In this document: positions 15,900 through 24,848 of the stretch, one piece after another
Numbering within the stretch: the stretch's first letter is position 1
Layout of the letters: every line of letters starts with the position of its first letter
Origin: a virus
Virus record (IMG/VR): IMGVR_UViG_3300028581_000018
Span: 1 to 64,000 of that record
Length of the DNA: 64,000 nt
Direction: 5' to 3' (one strand)
The notes under the pieces: generated by a model
Database searches by the model: none
What the model was told of the DNA's origin: nothing
The model's input: the letters and a program-made list of their open reading frames with translations, nothing else
Translations under genes and position numbers: made by a program

Positions 15900-16649
15900 C
15901 ACCGCTTTATGCAAGCTTGTATGGAGATCATTGACCGGCAAGAGTATATTTCTTGGCGTCTACCAAAGAACTGGCATGTTGTTCTTACAACCAACCCAGA
16001 CAATGGTAACTATCAAGTTACATCTCTTGACAATGCTCAAAAGACTCGATTCATCACTGTTGAAACTAAATTTGACATTGAAGTATGGGCTCGCTGGGCA
16101 GAGAAAGTAAACATTGATACTCGTTGTATCAACTTTCTATTGTTAAATCCAGAGTTAGTAACTGACAAACTAAATCCTCGTAGTATTACTACATTCTTCA
16201 ACTCAATCTCATGTCTTGAATCATTTGATGATTCATTACCGCTAATTCAAATGATTGGTGAAGGTTCTGTTGGTAACGAATTTGCTAGCATGTTTAGCAT
16301 GTTTATTAACAACAAACTGGATAAGTTGCTTTCTCCAAAAGAAATCTTTACAAAAGATATGGGTTATATATTAGGTGCTATTCGCTCTAATGTTGGTCGC
16401 GGCGATAATTACCGCGCAGACATTGCTAGTGTAATGGGTACTCGTATTGTAAACTATTCTTTGATGAAAGCAGAAGAAGGCCCTATCTCTCCAGATATGA
16501 TTTCAAGAATCATAGCTCTAACAACAGATGAGGAACTCTTCACAAAGGATATTAAGTATTTCATTGTTCGCGCGCTAATTGCTGGCAACAAACAGAAATT
16601 CCAGAAAATCCTTACTAATCCAGAATTAGTGAAGATGACTGCAAGCTAA
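15900..16649 (+). CDS. MoxR-type AAA+ ATPase, exon 3 of 3
   Basis: Encodes residues 143-391. It begins HRFMQACMEII, then sensor-1 strand WHVVLTTNPDNG and the arginine-finger region (SLDNAQKTRFITVETKF), followed by the C-terminal lid helices. The ATG at 15897 belongs to the intron end (intron G is 15899), so it is not the start. MoxR ATPases remodel protein complexes together with VWA partners, and the VWA metallopeptidase is encoded just upstream. A plausible role is chaperone-like assembly or disassembly of a phage complex. The exact target is unknown. Confidence 0.9.
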   Translation, partial: HRFMQACMEIIDRQEYISWRLPKNWHVVLTTNPDNGNYQVTSLDNAQKTRFITVETKFDIEVWARWAEKVNIDTRCINFLLLNPELVTDKLNPRSITTFFNSISCLESFDDSLPLIQMIGEGSVGNEFASMFSMFINNKLDKLLSPKEIFTKDMGYILGAIRSNVGRGDNYRADIASVMGTRIVNYSLMKAEEGPISPDMISRIIALTTDEELFTKDIKYFIVRALIAGNKQKFQKILTNPELVKMTAS

Positions 16650-16710
16650 TACAGCTTCCAGTCTTTTAAAATGCTAGTAAGCACAAAGAAGTAATTAATC
16701 ATGTTTAACC

Positions 16711-16744
16711 AAGCGGGGTAGTTGTTTGCTACCCCGCTTTTAAT
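16711..16744 (+). terminator. Rho-independent terminator after the MoxR gene
   Basis: AAGCGGGGTAG and CTACCCCGCTT form an 11-base stem with a 6-base loop, followed by TTTT, 61 bases after the MoxR stop. The intervening 60 bases show nothing else. It ends the VWA/MoxR transcript. Confidence 0.9.
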
Positions 16745-16757
16745 TATCATCAATATT

Positions 16758-17993
16758 ATGAAACCAAATGCCATAAACGCGTCGCTAAGAATAAGTTATG
16801 AAAATGGTATAACAGAATTTGAATGCCTCGGCCCCGCAATAACTCAAAATAGCGAAATAGATTTATATTCTTTATTTCAAGACACTATTCAATTGTCTAA
16901 ATTTGATACTAGTAACTGCCCTAAAATTTTCATAGGCAAAAGCTGTAAAATTCCTAGAGCTAAATTGGGCTCCCTTAAAGACAACAAAGTTCTAGAAGTT
17001 AAAAGAAACATTAAAGACTGTGAATATTTAGTAATCAATGTAAAAAGTATTGTTTCTAATAATATAGAGCATGACTATTACTCATTTATAGTTGATATCA
17101 GTGAGCTACATAACATTATTAAGTTTGAGCTTAGTCATAGAACCTATAACCAAGACGTTGCAGATAACATTAAAAACGAGTTTGCTAAAATACTAGATTG
17201 TTGCAAAACATATGGTATTACTAAAATACGTTTAGCTAGATTAACCCATGACACCAGAAGAATACTTATATATAAAGATTCAAAAAACAAATACTATGAT
17301 AAACTGCAGCCAGAAGGTTATACTAAACAAAGGTTCATTAACACTTTTAATTTTCTAAATCATCCAGATAGAAAATTTGACAGTGATGGTGATGTTGAAG
17401 ACTATGATAATTCTTTTAATGTAATTCTATTTAGCAATCCCGAAATAGAAGCTCTTTTAAGCAATAATATGAAAATAATAGATTCTTCTGAAATAACTAA
17501 ACTAATAAATACTACACTTATTGATGAAGAACTATTTGAGAATATATCTAACATGTTAGAGAGTAATGATTATAGTAACGTTGATACTGCATTAGAACTA
17601 ATGGCATCTTGTGATTTTGAAGAGTCTATGTTCTACATAGTAATGCTGTTAGATTTGCACTATTATAATATAAGCAATTCAAGTTATTTCAAGCATGTTA
17701 ATTTTCAATCTTTGATACAATATGTAAAAAGTATTTTATTAATTGGTAACGTAGATACTCCAAATAGATTTAAACGAATTATGGGTGGTCAAAGTACAAT
17801 GGAAAGCCACGCAAATGAACTTCTTCAAAAAGGCTATATGTTTCCTGAACATAAATCATTTATCAAGAAACATATGTTCCCTCATCATGATGTAAATTGT
17901 GAATTTATCAGAGCTGAATTTCATATTTCAGAAAGCGTGCTAGATAAAATGGATAAAAACTTAGAAGCTAAACAAAATAATACCGAAGAATAA
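16758..17993 (+). CDS. Hypothetical protein, 411 aa
   Basis: Starts at ATG 16758 (MKPNAINASLRISY), directly after the terminator. The first half is strand-rich (YLVINVKSIV, YYSFIVDISEL), the middle has KIRLARLTHDTRRILIY, and the second half is helical with an acidic ELFENISNMLESNDY part. No signature motif is recognised. The last base overlaps the first base of the nuclease gene (TAATG), so the two are translationally coupled; a partner role to that nuclease is possible but unproven. Confidence 0.7.
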   Translation: MKPNAINASLRISYENGITEFECLGPAITQNSEIDLYSLFQDTIQLSKFDTSNCPKIFIGKSCKIPRAKLGSLKDNKVLEVKRNIKDCEYLVINVKSIVSNNIEHDYYSFIVDISELHNIIKFELSHRTYNQDVADNIKNEFAKILDCCKTYGITKIRLARLTHDTRRILIYKDSKNKYYDKLQPEGYTKQRFINTFNFLNHPDRKFDSDGDVEDYDNSFNVILFSNPEIEALLSNNMKIIDSSEITKLINTTLIDEELFENISNMLESNDYSNVDTALELMASCDFEESMFYIVMLLDLHYYNISNSSYFKHVNFQSLIQYVKSILLIGNVDTPNRFKRIMGGQSTMESHANELLQKGYMFPEHKSFIKKHMFPHHDVNCEFIRAEFHISESVLDKMDKNLEAKQNNTEE

Positions 17994-19030
17994 TGGAATT
18001 TGACTCACTAAAACTAGAAGGAGATTTTTACTCAAAAGATTTTTACTTTAGCTATTCATCACTGAATAAGCTACTATATTCGCCAGCGGCGTTCTATAAA
18101 CATTACGTGTTACAAGAAAGAGAAGATAAAGTAGAGTCTTATCTTATTACTGGTAAAGTTATTCATACTTTGATTCTTGATAAAGGACGATTTGATGAGT
18201 TCTTTGTTGTGGTACCCACAAATTTACCCGGCGACAGCATTCGTAAAATTGTAGACCACATCTTTAAGAACCACTTTTTGATACAAGACAACTATGACAA
18301 AAACTTAGAAGACTTTGATACTGAGATACTTGCATACATGCAAGAAATTAATTTGTACCAAAGTTTGGTTGATGACAAAAAAGATGTAACTTTGACTGGA
18401 GATGCAAAGCGTCTCGAGAAGATTCTCAACGACCAATCCAAACAATACTTTTCATACCTCAAATCAAGCTTAGGTAAAGATTTAATCGACGAGGAGACAT
18501 TGAAAATTTGTGAAGAGGCAGTGGTGGCTGTAAAAGAAAACAAGAAAGCTTGGAGTCTTTTAAACACCGGAGCACAGTTTGAGTTACAAGAAGTTTACAA
18601 TGAGATGTTTATATCTAGGGATTATAGGGCCCAGTATCCTTTTGGCTTAAAAGGTATACTGGACAACATAACCATAGACCATGCTAATAAGACAATCACA
18701 ATCTGTGATCTTAAGACTAGCAGTAAAACACTCTCAGAGTTTCCGCAAACAGTAGAGTTCTACAATTATTGGTTACAAGCAGCAATATACACCCGCATCG
18801 TATTTGATGAGTTTATTCTCAGCAAACCAGATGGTGAAAAATGGAAGATTAACTTTCATTTTGTAGTGGTTGATAAGTTCAACAATTGCTATGTGTTTGA
18901 TGTCCAAGAAGAAACTCTTATTAGTTGGCAGAACCGGTTAACCGACGTACTTAAACAAGCAAGTTATCATTACTCTAATCGCTCATTTAATCTCCCCTAT
19001 GAGTTCTTAGTTGGTAATGTAAAACTTTAA
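17993..19030 (+). CDS. PD-(D/E)XK nuclease, RecB/Cas4-like
   Basis: The protein opens FYFSYSSLNKLLYSPAAFYKHYV, the usual entry of this family. GKVIHTLIL (His near residue 58) is the first motif, GLKGILDNITID holds the Asp near residue 223, and TITICDLKTS gives the DxK near 239-241. The helix VEFYNYWLQAAIYTRIVF is the conserved QxxxY-type motif. 345 residues. Such nucleases in crAss-like phages are thought to act in recombination or end processing. I see no Cys cluster for an iron-sulfur site as in Cas4/AddB. Its reading frame is coupled to the upstream gene. Confidence 0.85.
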   Translation: MEFDSLKLEGDFYSKDFYFSYSSLNKLLYSPAAFYKHYVLQEREDKVESYLITGKVIHTLILDKGRFDEFFVVVPTNLPGDSIRKIVDHIFKNHFLIQDNYDKNLEDFDTEILAYMQEINLYQSLVDDKKDVTLTGDAKRLEKILNDQSKQYFSYLKSSLGKDLIDEETLKICEEAVVAVKENKKAWSLLNTGAQFELQEVYNEMFISRDYRAQYPFGLKGILDNITIDHANKTITICDLKTSSKTLSEFPQTVEFYNYWLQAAIYTRIVFDEFILSKPDGEKWKINFHFVVVDKFNNCYVFDVQEETLISWQNRLTDVLKQASYHYSNRSFNLPYEFLVGNVKL

Positions 19031-19035
19031 CCCCC

Positions 19036-19602
19036 ATGGTAATTGAATCTTTGTACACGGATTATTTCCAAAAATCTAAGGCATTTATGTATCCTGTCTT
19101 AGGTGTAAAAAGAGGCAGTAGTGTAACACCCATAGAGACTTATATGTCTTGGGTGGGACACTACTCTCTCGAAGACATGCGTTTGATATGTAACTATCAT
19201 ATGCGTGAGGATATAGATTTCATTAACTTTGAAAAGTTTACCCTTAGAAGTTCACCTTATTATGAAAGTTTTCACTACTTAAGTGATACATCTGGACTTT
19301 ACATATTTGATATGTCAAAGTTTAAGAGTGATTGGTTCTACTTACTAGCTGGTAAATATTCAAAGTTTAGTGACAAACACAAAAAAATTATCAGTACCTT
19401 TTTTGGCAACAACAGTTCCAGTTCTGTGTACATAGATAGTTTTCTTAACCCCAAAAAGTATTTCAATATCTACGCTAAACTACTAGATGAGCCTAAAAAG
19501 CTTTTAGAAAGCGTTGGAGAACTTTGTTCTATTCCAGATTTAGAGAAGGAGACATTTGTAGCAACAGTTAAAGATTTGGATAGAAGAAGTATTATTGGTT
19601 AA
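19036..19602 (+). CDS. Hypothetical protein, 188 aa
   Basis: Begins MVIESLYTDYFQKSKAF 5 bases after the nuclease. Contains TYMSWVGHYSLEDMRLI and VLGVKRGSSVTP. In many phages a protein of this layout (YFQKSK, FLYPxLGIKRG) follows the nuclease and is left unannotated. No catalytic motif is seen. Confidence 0.7.
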   Translation: MVIESLYTDYFQKSKAFMYPVLGVKRGSSVTPIETYMSWVGHYSLEDMRLICNYHMREDIDFINFEKFTLRSSPYYESFHYLSDTSGLYIFDMSKFKSDWFYLLAGKYSKFSDKHKKIISTFFGNNSSSSVYIDSFLNPKKYFNIYAKLLDEPKKLLESVGELCSIPDLEKETFVATVKDLDRRSIIG

Positions 19603-19621
19603 TTTGAACCAAAATTAAATT

Positions 19622-20044
19622 ATGAGCACATCAATCAAACCAACAATGCTTGCCATTAAATCTACGTGGAATGGTAAGCCCACATTTAAAATGATTCCTG
19701 CGACAATAGATTGTCCATTTGTAGAATGTATTTTAGACCCTGAGAGCAAAGTTTTAGTTGTTATCTCTAAAGTATCTAAACAGACATTACACATGCTACC
19801 ACGACTTGACGACAATGGTGATCCCAGAATGCTGAAGATTACCAAGCGTCCTAGTGGTAAAACTGTAATGGAGGAGCGTAAAACAATTGAAACTTTTCAA
19901 GAGTATTATGTTGACGACGAGACAGCCATGCTTAATATCTTAACCATGCACACGTCTAATGCAGAAGATGTTAGAGAAATTTTTGACAACTTAATGATGC
20001 CAGCAATAGCAAAGGCTCCAGAGATAAAAATCTCTAAAAAATAA
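19622..20044 (+). CDS. Hypothetical protein, 140 aa
   Basis: Conserved-looking small protein: an N-terminal beta region (TMLAIKSTWNGKPTFKMIP, CPFVECILDPESKVLVVIS) and a helical end with INDLMMP-like text (EIFDNLMMPAIAKAPEI). It is followed by a strong terminator at 20072, so it is the last gene of its transcript. Function unknown. Confidence 0.7.
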   Translation: MSTSIKPTMLAIKSTWNGKPTFKMIPATIDCPFVECILDPESKVLVVISKVSKQTLHMLPRLDDNGDPRMLKITKRPSGKTVMEERKTIETFQEYYVDDETAMLNILTMHTSNAEDVREIFDNLMMPAIAKAPEIKISKK

Positions 20045-20071
20045 TCCTCACGGGTTAATTGGTAACAGACT

Positions 20072-20100
20072 GCCGGGGGTAACACCCCGGCTTTTCTGTT
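20072..20100 (+). terminator. Rho-independent terminator before the DNA polymerase gene
   Basis: GCCGGGG...CCCCGGC (20072-20091) with a 6-base loop is followed by TTTTCTGTTTT, 27 bases after the previous stop. The polymerase ATG is 20 bases further on, yet no TAnnTTTG box is visible, so a promoter of another type or partial read-through is implied. Confidence 0.9.
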
Positions 20101-20120
20101 TTAATTCAAAAATTAAGATT

Positions 20121-21308
20121 ATGGCATATGGATATGTAATGGATTATGAAACTATGCAAAATCTTTTCGTAGCTGTATTCGAGGATATCAATACTGAACA
20201 ACAGAATATCTTCGTTATACACAAACTACGTAATGACTTAACTAAGTTTCTAGAGTTCCTAGATGGTAACATCAAAAAAGATGAACGTCATGTGTCATTC
20301 AATGGTCTAGCATTTGACGCTCAGATAACAGAATATTTTCTTAAACATGCTGATAGACTCTTAGAGATTTCAGCTGATGCTGTTGCTAGGGAAATATATG
20401 CCGAGGCGCAGAGAATAATTGAACAGCGAGACGAAGGTGTATTCGCAGATTACAATGAATGGAATATGAAGATTAAACAGCTTGACCTGTTTAAGATGAA
20501 CCATTGGGATAACGCTAAAAAACGCTCTAGTCTAAAATGGATTCAGTATTCTATGAACTGGTATAATATACAAGACATGCCTCACCCACACACACTCGAG
20601 GTTAATAGCATAGATATTATCAGTGAGATTGTTAGCTATTGTATTAACGACGTAAAATCTACTAAAGCTATTTTATTTCTTTCTAGAAACCAGGTAAATC
20701 TGAGAAACAAACTAAGCTTGGAATACAAGATATCCTTATATTCAGCATCCGAGCCCAAGATTTCTAAAGATTTGTTTCTGCTGTTTCTGTCTAAGAAACT
20801 TAAAGTGCCAAAGTATGAGCTCAAGAAATACAAAACTATTAGAAAGTCTATTGAGATCTCCAAGATACTTCTAGATTATATCCAGTTTGAGAGACCCGAG
20901 TTTCAAAGGTTACACAAGAAGTTCAAGAGTTTAGTTATTGACCCCAAGAATACCAAAGGTGCTTTTGAGTACCATATTATGTACCGGGGTGTACAAACAG
21001 ATTTTGGTTTTGGCGGCGTGCATGGCTCTAATAAAAGTGGTGAATACACGGCTGGAGATGGTATGATAATCATAACCTCTGACGTCAAGAGCTTTTATCC
21101 AAACTTGGCAATCAGAAACAAATGGTCTCCTGCGCATATACCTAAAGATATATTTTGTGAGCAGTATGAATGGTTCTTTGATGAGCGTATAAAAATTCCT
21201 AAGAAAGACCCCAAGAACTATGTATACAAGATTATTCTAAACAGTACATATGGTCTAAGCAATGAGGAGAATAGTTTTCTTTACGATCCAGAGTTCACAA
21301 TGAGGATT
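20121..21308 (+). CDS. Family B DNA polymerase, exon 1 of 2
   Basis: Encodes residues 1-396 of a 661-residue protein (joined to 22421-23218). The 3'-5' exonuclease motifs are present: Exo I DYE (Asp8, Glu10), Exo II FNGLAFDAQ, Exo III YCINDVKSTKA. Polymerase motif A is SDVKSFYPNLA with Asp321, and motif B is KIILNSTYG near residue 370-378. It ends FTMRI. Splicing continues with NGQL. The polymerase is short for family B, with little before Exo I. Read unspliced, it stops at 21312-21314. Confidence 0.93.
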
Positions 21309-22420
21309 AAATAAAAGTGGTTCTCAATAAACACGGTTAATTGCTGGAATATCCTAAAGACAAACATGCTACAAAGTAAGTATGAAATATGACTAAGCTT
21401 GAATGCTTGAAAAATGTTTGTATGAGTGTAATGTTCATTGTATATTTACAATAAATAACACAAAATGGACAATCAGCAGCTGAATCCCGAACAGGGAAGA
21501 GTTCAGAGATCATCTCGCAAGAGAGTACTTGACTTGAATAAATATATAGTCTGGGAAACACCGTGCATGATAAATAAAATATATGTATACACACTTTCTT
21601 CAACAGAAGATAACAAAGTGCGTTATGTAGGTATTACTACAGATCCCTTAAGAAGGTTATCACACCATACTTCAAAATCTTATCATAAGAATACTCATAA
21701 GAGTAATTGGATAAGTAAAGAACTAAGAAGTGGTAATCAGATATTAATGACTATAGTTGATTCTTGTATTGATTTAGAAGATGCTTTATTAAGAGAAGAG
21801 GAGTTGATTGCAATATATGATAGTTTAACAAATCATGTATTATTACCAACAAAACCTACTATGAAAACATGTTATTTATATAATATATTTACTTTAGAAA
21901 TTATTGAGTTTAGCTCAATCCAATCTGCGTCAATATACTTAAAAGTAACACCTTCAGCTTTATATGATTCACTTATTTTAAGTAAGTGGCTCATGTCTTT
22001 TAATAAAAACTTTGATGAGTTAGTTAAGATAAAACATAGATTAAAAGGGAAAAATGTAAAAACAGGTGAAATATGCTATTTTCTTACTCAAGAACATGCT
22101 GCTAAACATATTGATTGTTCTATACAATTAATAAATAGTTGTATAATGGGTATTAGAAAATCAGCAAAAAAATGGATATTATGTAAAAAGGATCGTGAAT
22201 TTCCAATTTATATTAATAATCATATTTCACCTGTAGTGTGTGTAAATGATGGAAAACTGCATAATTCAATAAAAGAAGCAGCTACTTATTATAAGCTAGA
22301 TGAATCGAGTATTGCAAAAGTATGTAAAGGTTTACGTAAACACACAAGTAATAAAAATTTTAAATATCAAGAAGATATGATCCACCCCCTTTAGAAATTT
22401 AGGGGAGTAAATGCACTATG
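21309..22420 (+). ncRNA. Group I intron 5 (between polymerase motifs B and C)
   Basis: Exon end GAGGATT (21302-21308) pairs with guide GGTTCTC (21319-21325), with U-G at the splice site. Core elements: TTAATTGCTGGAAT (21337-21350), ACAATCAGCAGCTGAA (21469-21484) and TATATAGTCTGGG (21543-21555). It ends with G22420 in ACTATG, like introns 3 and 4. Joining gives MRI-NGQLTLMMLYE in frame. The endonuclease gene lies downstream of S, in the P9 region. Confidence 0.88.
21567..22394 (+). CDS. GIY-YIG-type homing endonuclease (intron 5)
   Basis: ATG 21567 (MINKIYVYTLSST) is chosen, since the frame upstream to 21465 is the ribozyme core. The fold motif is a variant: IYVYTLSSTED...VRYVGITTDPLRRLSHH, with Arg in PLRRL and the Glu in LLREEELIAIYD. 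C-terminal NUMOD-like repeats follow (CYLYNIFTLEIIEFSS, HNSIKEAATYYKLDESSIAKV). 275 residues. This variant differs from the GIYKI enzymes of introns 3 and 4, suggesting an independent acquisition. Confidence 0.85.
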   Translation: MINKIYVYTLSSTEDNKVRYVGITTDPLRRLSHHTSKSYHKNTHKSNWISKELRSGNQILMTIVDSCIDLEDALLREEELIAIYDSLTNHVLLPTKPTMKTCYLYNIFTLEIIEFSSIQSASIYLKVTPSALYDSLILSKWLMSFNKNFDELVKIKHRLKGKNVKTGEICYFLTQEHAAKHIDCSIQLINSCIMGIRKSAKKWILCKKDREFPIYINNHISPVVCVNDGKLHNSIKEAATYYKLDESSIAKVCKGLRKHTSNKNFKYQEDMIHPL

Positions 22421-23218
22421 AATGGTCAGCTTACACTAATGATGCTCTATGAGATGATTTGTGAGGCTATCCCCGAGGCAATACCAATTATGCAGAACAC
22501 AGATGGTTTAGAAACAATGATTCCTGAAAGTGCTTATAACAAGTACATGGAAGTTTGTAAAAAATGGGAGACTATTACACAGCTAGAATTAGAACATGAT
22601 CAATATTCCAAAATCTTCCTGGGCGACGTAAACAACTATATTGCCTTAAACAAAGAAAAGGAGTGCTCTAAAGATGAGCTTTCTAATATACTTGCAGAGA
22701 ACCCACATTTTCCATATCGCGAGCAAAACAATAAATTCTATTACCAACCAGTAAAATGTAAGGGTAGATTTGAATTTCATGAACTGCCGCTTCATAAGAA
22801 CAAGAGTTATCTAATAATCCGCAAAGCTATTTACAATAATCTGGTATTTGGTACCAGTTTAGAGCAAACTATTAACGATTGTAAAGATATTTTTGAGTTC
22901 TGCGCCGGCGTAAAGATTAAAGGAGACTGGGAGTTTTATCAAACATGTGTTATAAACGGTAAAGTATCAAAAGAAAAAATCCAAAATACTATTAGATATT
23001 ATGTAAGTAACAAAGGTTGTAAGATTATAAAGTTCAATTACACAGATGCCAGAGAGATTCAAGTAGAAAGTGGCCCGTGGCTACAAACAGTATTCGTAAA
23101 GTTTGAAAACAAAAAGTTTGAAGAGTATGATATAAATATCAAATACTACATAACTAAAGCTAATCAGGAGATTAATAAACTAAAAGAGTCAAAATTTAAA
23201 CAACTAAAACTATTCTAA
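22421..23218 (+). CDS. Family B DNA polymerase, exon 2 of 2
   Basis: Encodes residues 397-661. Begins NGQLTLMMLYEMICEAIP, the helix leading to motif C, which here is QNTDGLE with Asp424 in place of the usual YxDTDS; NTDG is a variant I recall in phage polymerases of this type. The rest is the thumb. The ATG at 22418 belongs to the intron end. It overlaps the next gene by one base (TAATGG). The enzyme would be the replicative polymerase, working with the helicase, primase and SSB encoded earlier. Confidence 0.92.
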   Translation, partial: NGQLTLMMLYEMICEAIPEAIPIMQNTDGLETMIPESAYNKYMEVCKKWETITQLELEHDQYSKIFLGDVNNYIALNKEKECSKDELSNILAENPHFPYREQNNKFYYQPVKCKGRFEFHELPLHKNKSYLIIRKAIYNNLVFGTSLEQTINDCKDIFEFCAGVKIKGDWEFYQTCVINGKVSKEKIQNTIRYYVSNKGCKIIKFNYTDAREIQVESGPWLQTVFVKFENKKFEEYDINIKYYITKANQEINKLKESKFKQLKLF

Positions 23219-23898
23219 TGGAAACAGCAGAAATTATAAAACTTAATGACGATCATGAACTTCACATAGTTTATGAGTCAGACCCAGATTCACCAAGAAA
23301 CTGGGATAATCTAGGAACTATGATATGCGTACATAGTAGATATAATCTTGGAGATGTTCACTACAAAAGCAAACTTGAATGTTTAAAACATATTGCAGCT
23401 AGCTTAGGAATAACCGAGATTATAAATGATCTCGATGTGTACGAAGAAGTTTACGAAGATGAAGAGCAACTTCAAGACTGGATTAACTCAAGAGAAGACT
23501 TTGTAATGCTACCGTTATATCTTTATGATCACGGCGGTATTACAATGAGCACAAGCTCTTTTAGTTGTAGATGGGATTCTGGCCAAGTGGGATATATATA
23601 CTGTTCAACAGATAAAATCCTAAAAGAATACGGTAACACTAACATAGATACATTAATCAAAGTTGAATCTAATCTAGAAGGTGAAGTTAAAACATATGAC
23701 CAGTATCTAACTGGTGATGTATACGGGTTTGAACTATACAAAGTAAAAACCTGTAGTGAAGGGCATAAATATCTAGATCTTTTAGATTCTTGTTATGGCT
23801 TTTATGGTGATGATTGGACAGAAAATGGTATTTTTGACCACATTTCAAACGAATTAATCCCAGAAGAATATGCAAAACGAGATCTTCAAAGTCATTGA
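23218..23898 (+). CDS. Conserved phage hypothetical protein, 226 aa
   Basis: Contains phrases I recall from a family spread in phages and plasmids: DPDSPRNWDNLGTMIC, LYDHGGITMSTS, WDSGQVGYIYCS and LDSCYGFYGDDW. The family is uncharacterised. It is acidic (VYEEVYEDEEQLQDW). The start overlaps the polymerase stop by one base, and its end overlaps the next gene by 29 bases. Confidence 0.75.
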   Translation: METAEIIKLNDDHELHIVYESDPDSPRNWDNLGTMICVHSRYNLGDVHYKSKLECLKHIAASLGITEIINDLDVYEEVYEDEEQLQDWINSREDFVMLPLYLYDHGGITMSTSSFSCRWDSGQVGYIYCSTDKILKEYGNTNIDTLIKVESNLEGEVKTYDQYLTGDVYGFELYKVKTCSEGHKYLDLLDSCYGFYGDDWTENGIFDHISNELIPEEYAKRDLQSH

Positions 23899-24262
23899 GT
23901 TTCATCAATGCTTTAGACAACCCTATTCAATGATTCCTACTAACATTACCATGGATGAAGTTACTCTTCGCTATGAGCTAATGAAAGAAGAAAACAGAGA
24001 GTATATTATTGCGTGCGGCGATAAGAACCTAATAGAAATTGCTGACGCTTTAGGTGATCAGCTTTATATACTATTGGGTACCATTATAAAGCACGGCATG
24101 CAAGATGTCATTAAAAAAGTATTTGATGAAATACATAAAAGTAATATGACTAAACTCTCTGAGAGTGGTTTACCTATTCTCCGCGAAGATGGTAAGATTC
24201 TAAAGGGCCCTAATTATCAAAAACCAAACATTCAACAATTTTTTGACAATGAACATAGTTAA
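23870..24262 (+). CDS. MazG-like nucleoside triphosphate pyrophosphohydrolase
   Basis: All-alpha NTP pyrophosphatase signature: KEENREYIIACGDKNLIEIADALGD contains the E-E-x-x-E and E-x-x-D metal-binding pairs. The C-terminal part has VFDEIHKSNMTKL, ILREDGKILKGPNY and KPNI, which is typical of the phage MazG/PRA-PH-like subfamily. 130 residues. It may cleave non-canonical or signalling nucleotides (such as (p)ppGpp) during infection. Substrate is not predictable from the sequence. Confidence 0.85.
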   Translation: MQNEIFKVIEFHQCFRQPYSMIPTNITMDEVTLRYELMKEENREYIIACGDKNLIEIADALGDQLYILLGTIIKHGMQDVIKKVFDEIHKSNMTKLSESGLPILREDGKILKGPNYQKPNIQQFFDNEHS

Positions 24263-24569
24263 ATTAAACGAGGTTAAAGACCTATACACAGATTTGGTTT
24301 ACCGGGATGGTAAACCTTATTTAATTCCTATGAAATTCTTTAATGAAGAGCATGCTCGTGAGTTCTTAACAACAACAGATCAGGTGTTTACTGAAGATAC
24401 TGTTAAAAGTGTTACTGAACATATGCACAGATCTTTACCTGAAATCTACATTGAAGGTAATATCTACACAATTGGTAGACTCATCAATCTGTTAGTTAGA
24501 GAAAAGTACGATGTATTTGATCTAATTGGCGCCGGTGAAGCACTTAACTTATATGATTCTGAAAGTTAA
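24249..24569 (+). CDS. Hypothetical protein, 106 aa
   Basis: ATG 24249 (MNIVKLNEVKDL) is taken; an in-frame TTG lies 6 bases upstream. It overlaps the MazG-like gene by 14 bases. Mixed alpha/beta with VREKYDVFDLIGAGEALNL near the end. No motif recognised. Confidence 0.65.
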   Translation: MNIVKLNEVKDLYTDLVYRDGKPYLIPMKFFNEEHAREFLTTTDQVFTEDTVKSVTEHMHRSLPEIYIEGNIYTIGRLINLLVREKYDVFDLIGAGEALNLYDSES

Positions 24570-24572
24570 GAT

Positions 24573-24791
24573 ATGAGCTTTAACGTAATTTGCATAGATG
24601 CATCTGGACATAATAGTGGATTAGTAAAAGATGCAGTATACACAGTACTAGAAGTAACAGAAAAAAACAATTATGTTTTGGCAGAAACCATACCACCTAA
24701 ACCATTTACGTCATTTGAGGCGTATAGGTTTAAAGTTGTAGTTGAAGAGCCAGCTATTGAAGAAGTAGATAAATGTGTTTATACATCTTAA
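24573..24791 (+). CDS. Small hypothetical protein, 72 aa
   Basis: Begins MSFNVICIDASGHNSGLVKD, then AVYTVLEVTEKNNYVLAE and FEAYRFKVV. This is the pattern of the small beta-barrel (SH3-like) phage proteins whose function is unknown. It is the last plus-strand gene before the convergent terminator. Confidence 0.65.
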   Translation: MSFNVICIDASGHNSGLVKDAVYTVLEVTEKNNYVLAETIPPKPFTSFEAYRFKVVVEEPAIEEVDKCVYTS

Positions 24792-24808
24792 AGATGTAAA
24801 GTTTAAAT

Positions 24809-24848
24809 ATGGGGGATTGAGCTTTTGCTCTTTCCCCCATTTTTTTTT
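24809..24848 (+). terminator. Terminator at the convergence of the two arms
   Basis: ATGGGGGATTGAGC, TTTT loop, GCTCTTTCCCCCAT forms a 14-base stem with a U-U mismatch pair (24809-24840), then a run of eight T's. It lies 17 bases after the last plus-strand gene, and the T run overlaps the TAA of the minus-strand 2465-residue gene. The stem would also work for the opposite transcript, though that side lacks a strong U run. Confidence 0.9.

Noticed and set aside
16722-16757. In-frame upstream extension of the 411-aa gene (TTG at 16722)
   Set aside because: It lies inside the terminator stem. ATG 16758 is the sensible start.
21465-21566. Extended N-terminus of the intron 5 endonuclease
   Set aside because: This stretch is the R-to-S part of the ribozyme core. 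The protein motif begins after ATG 21567.
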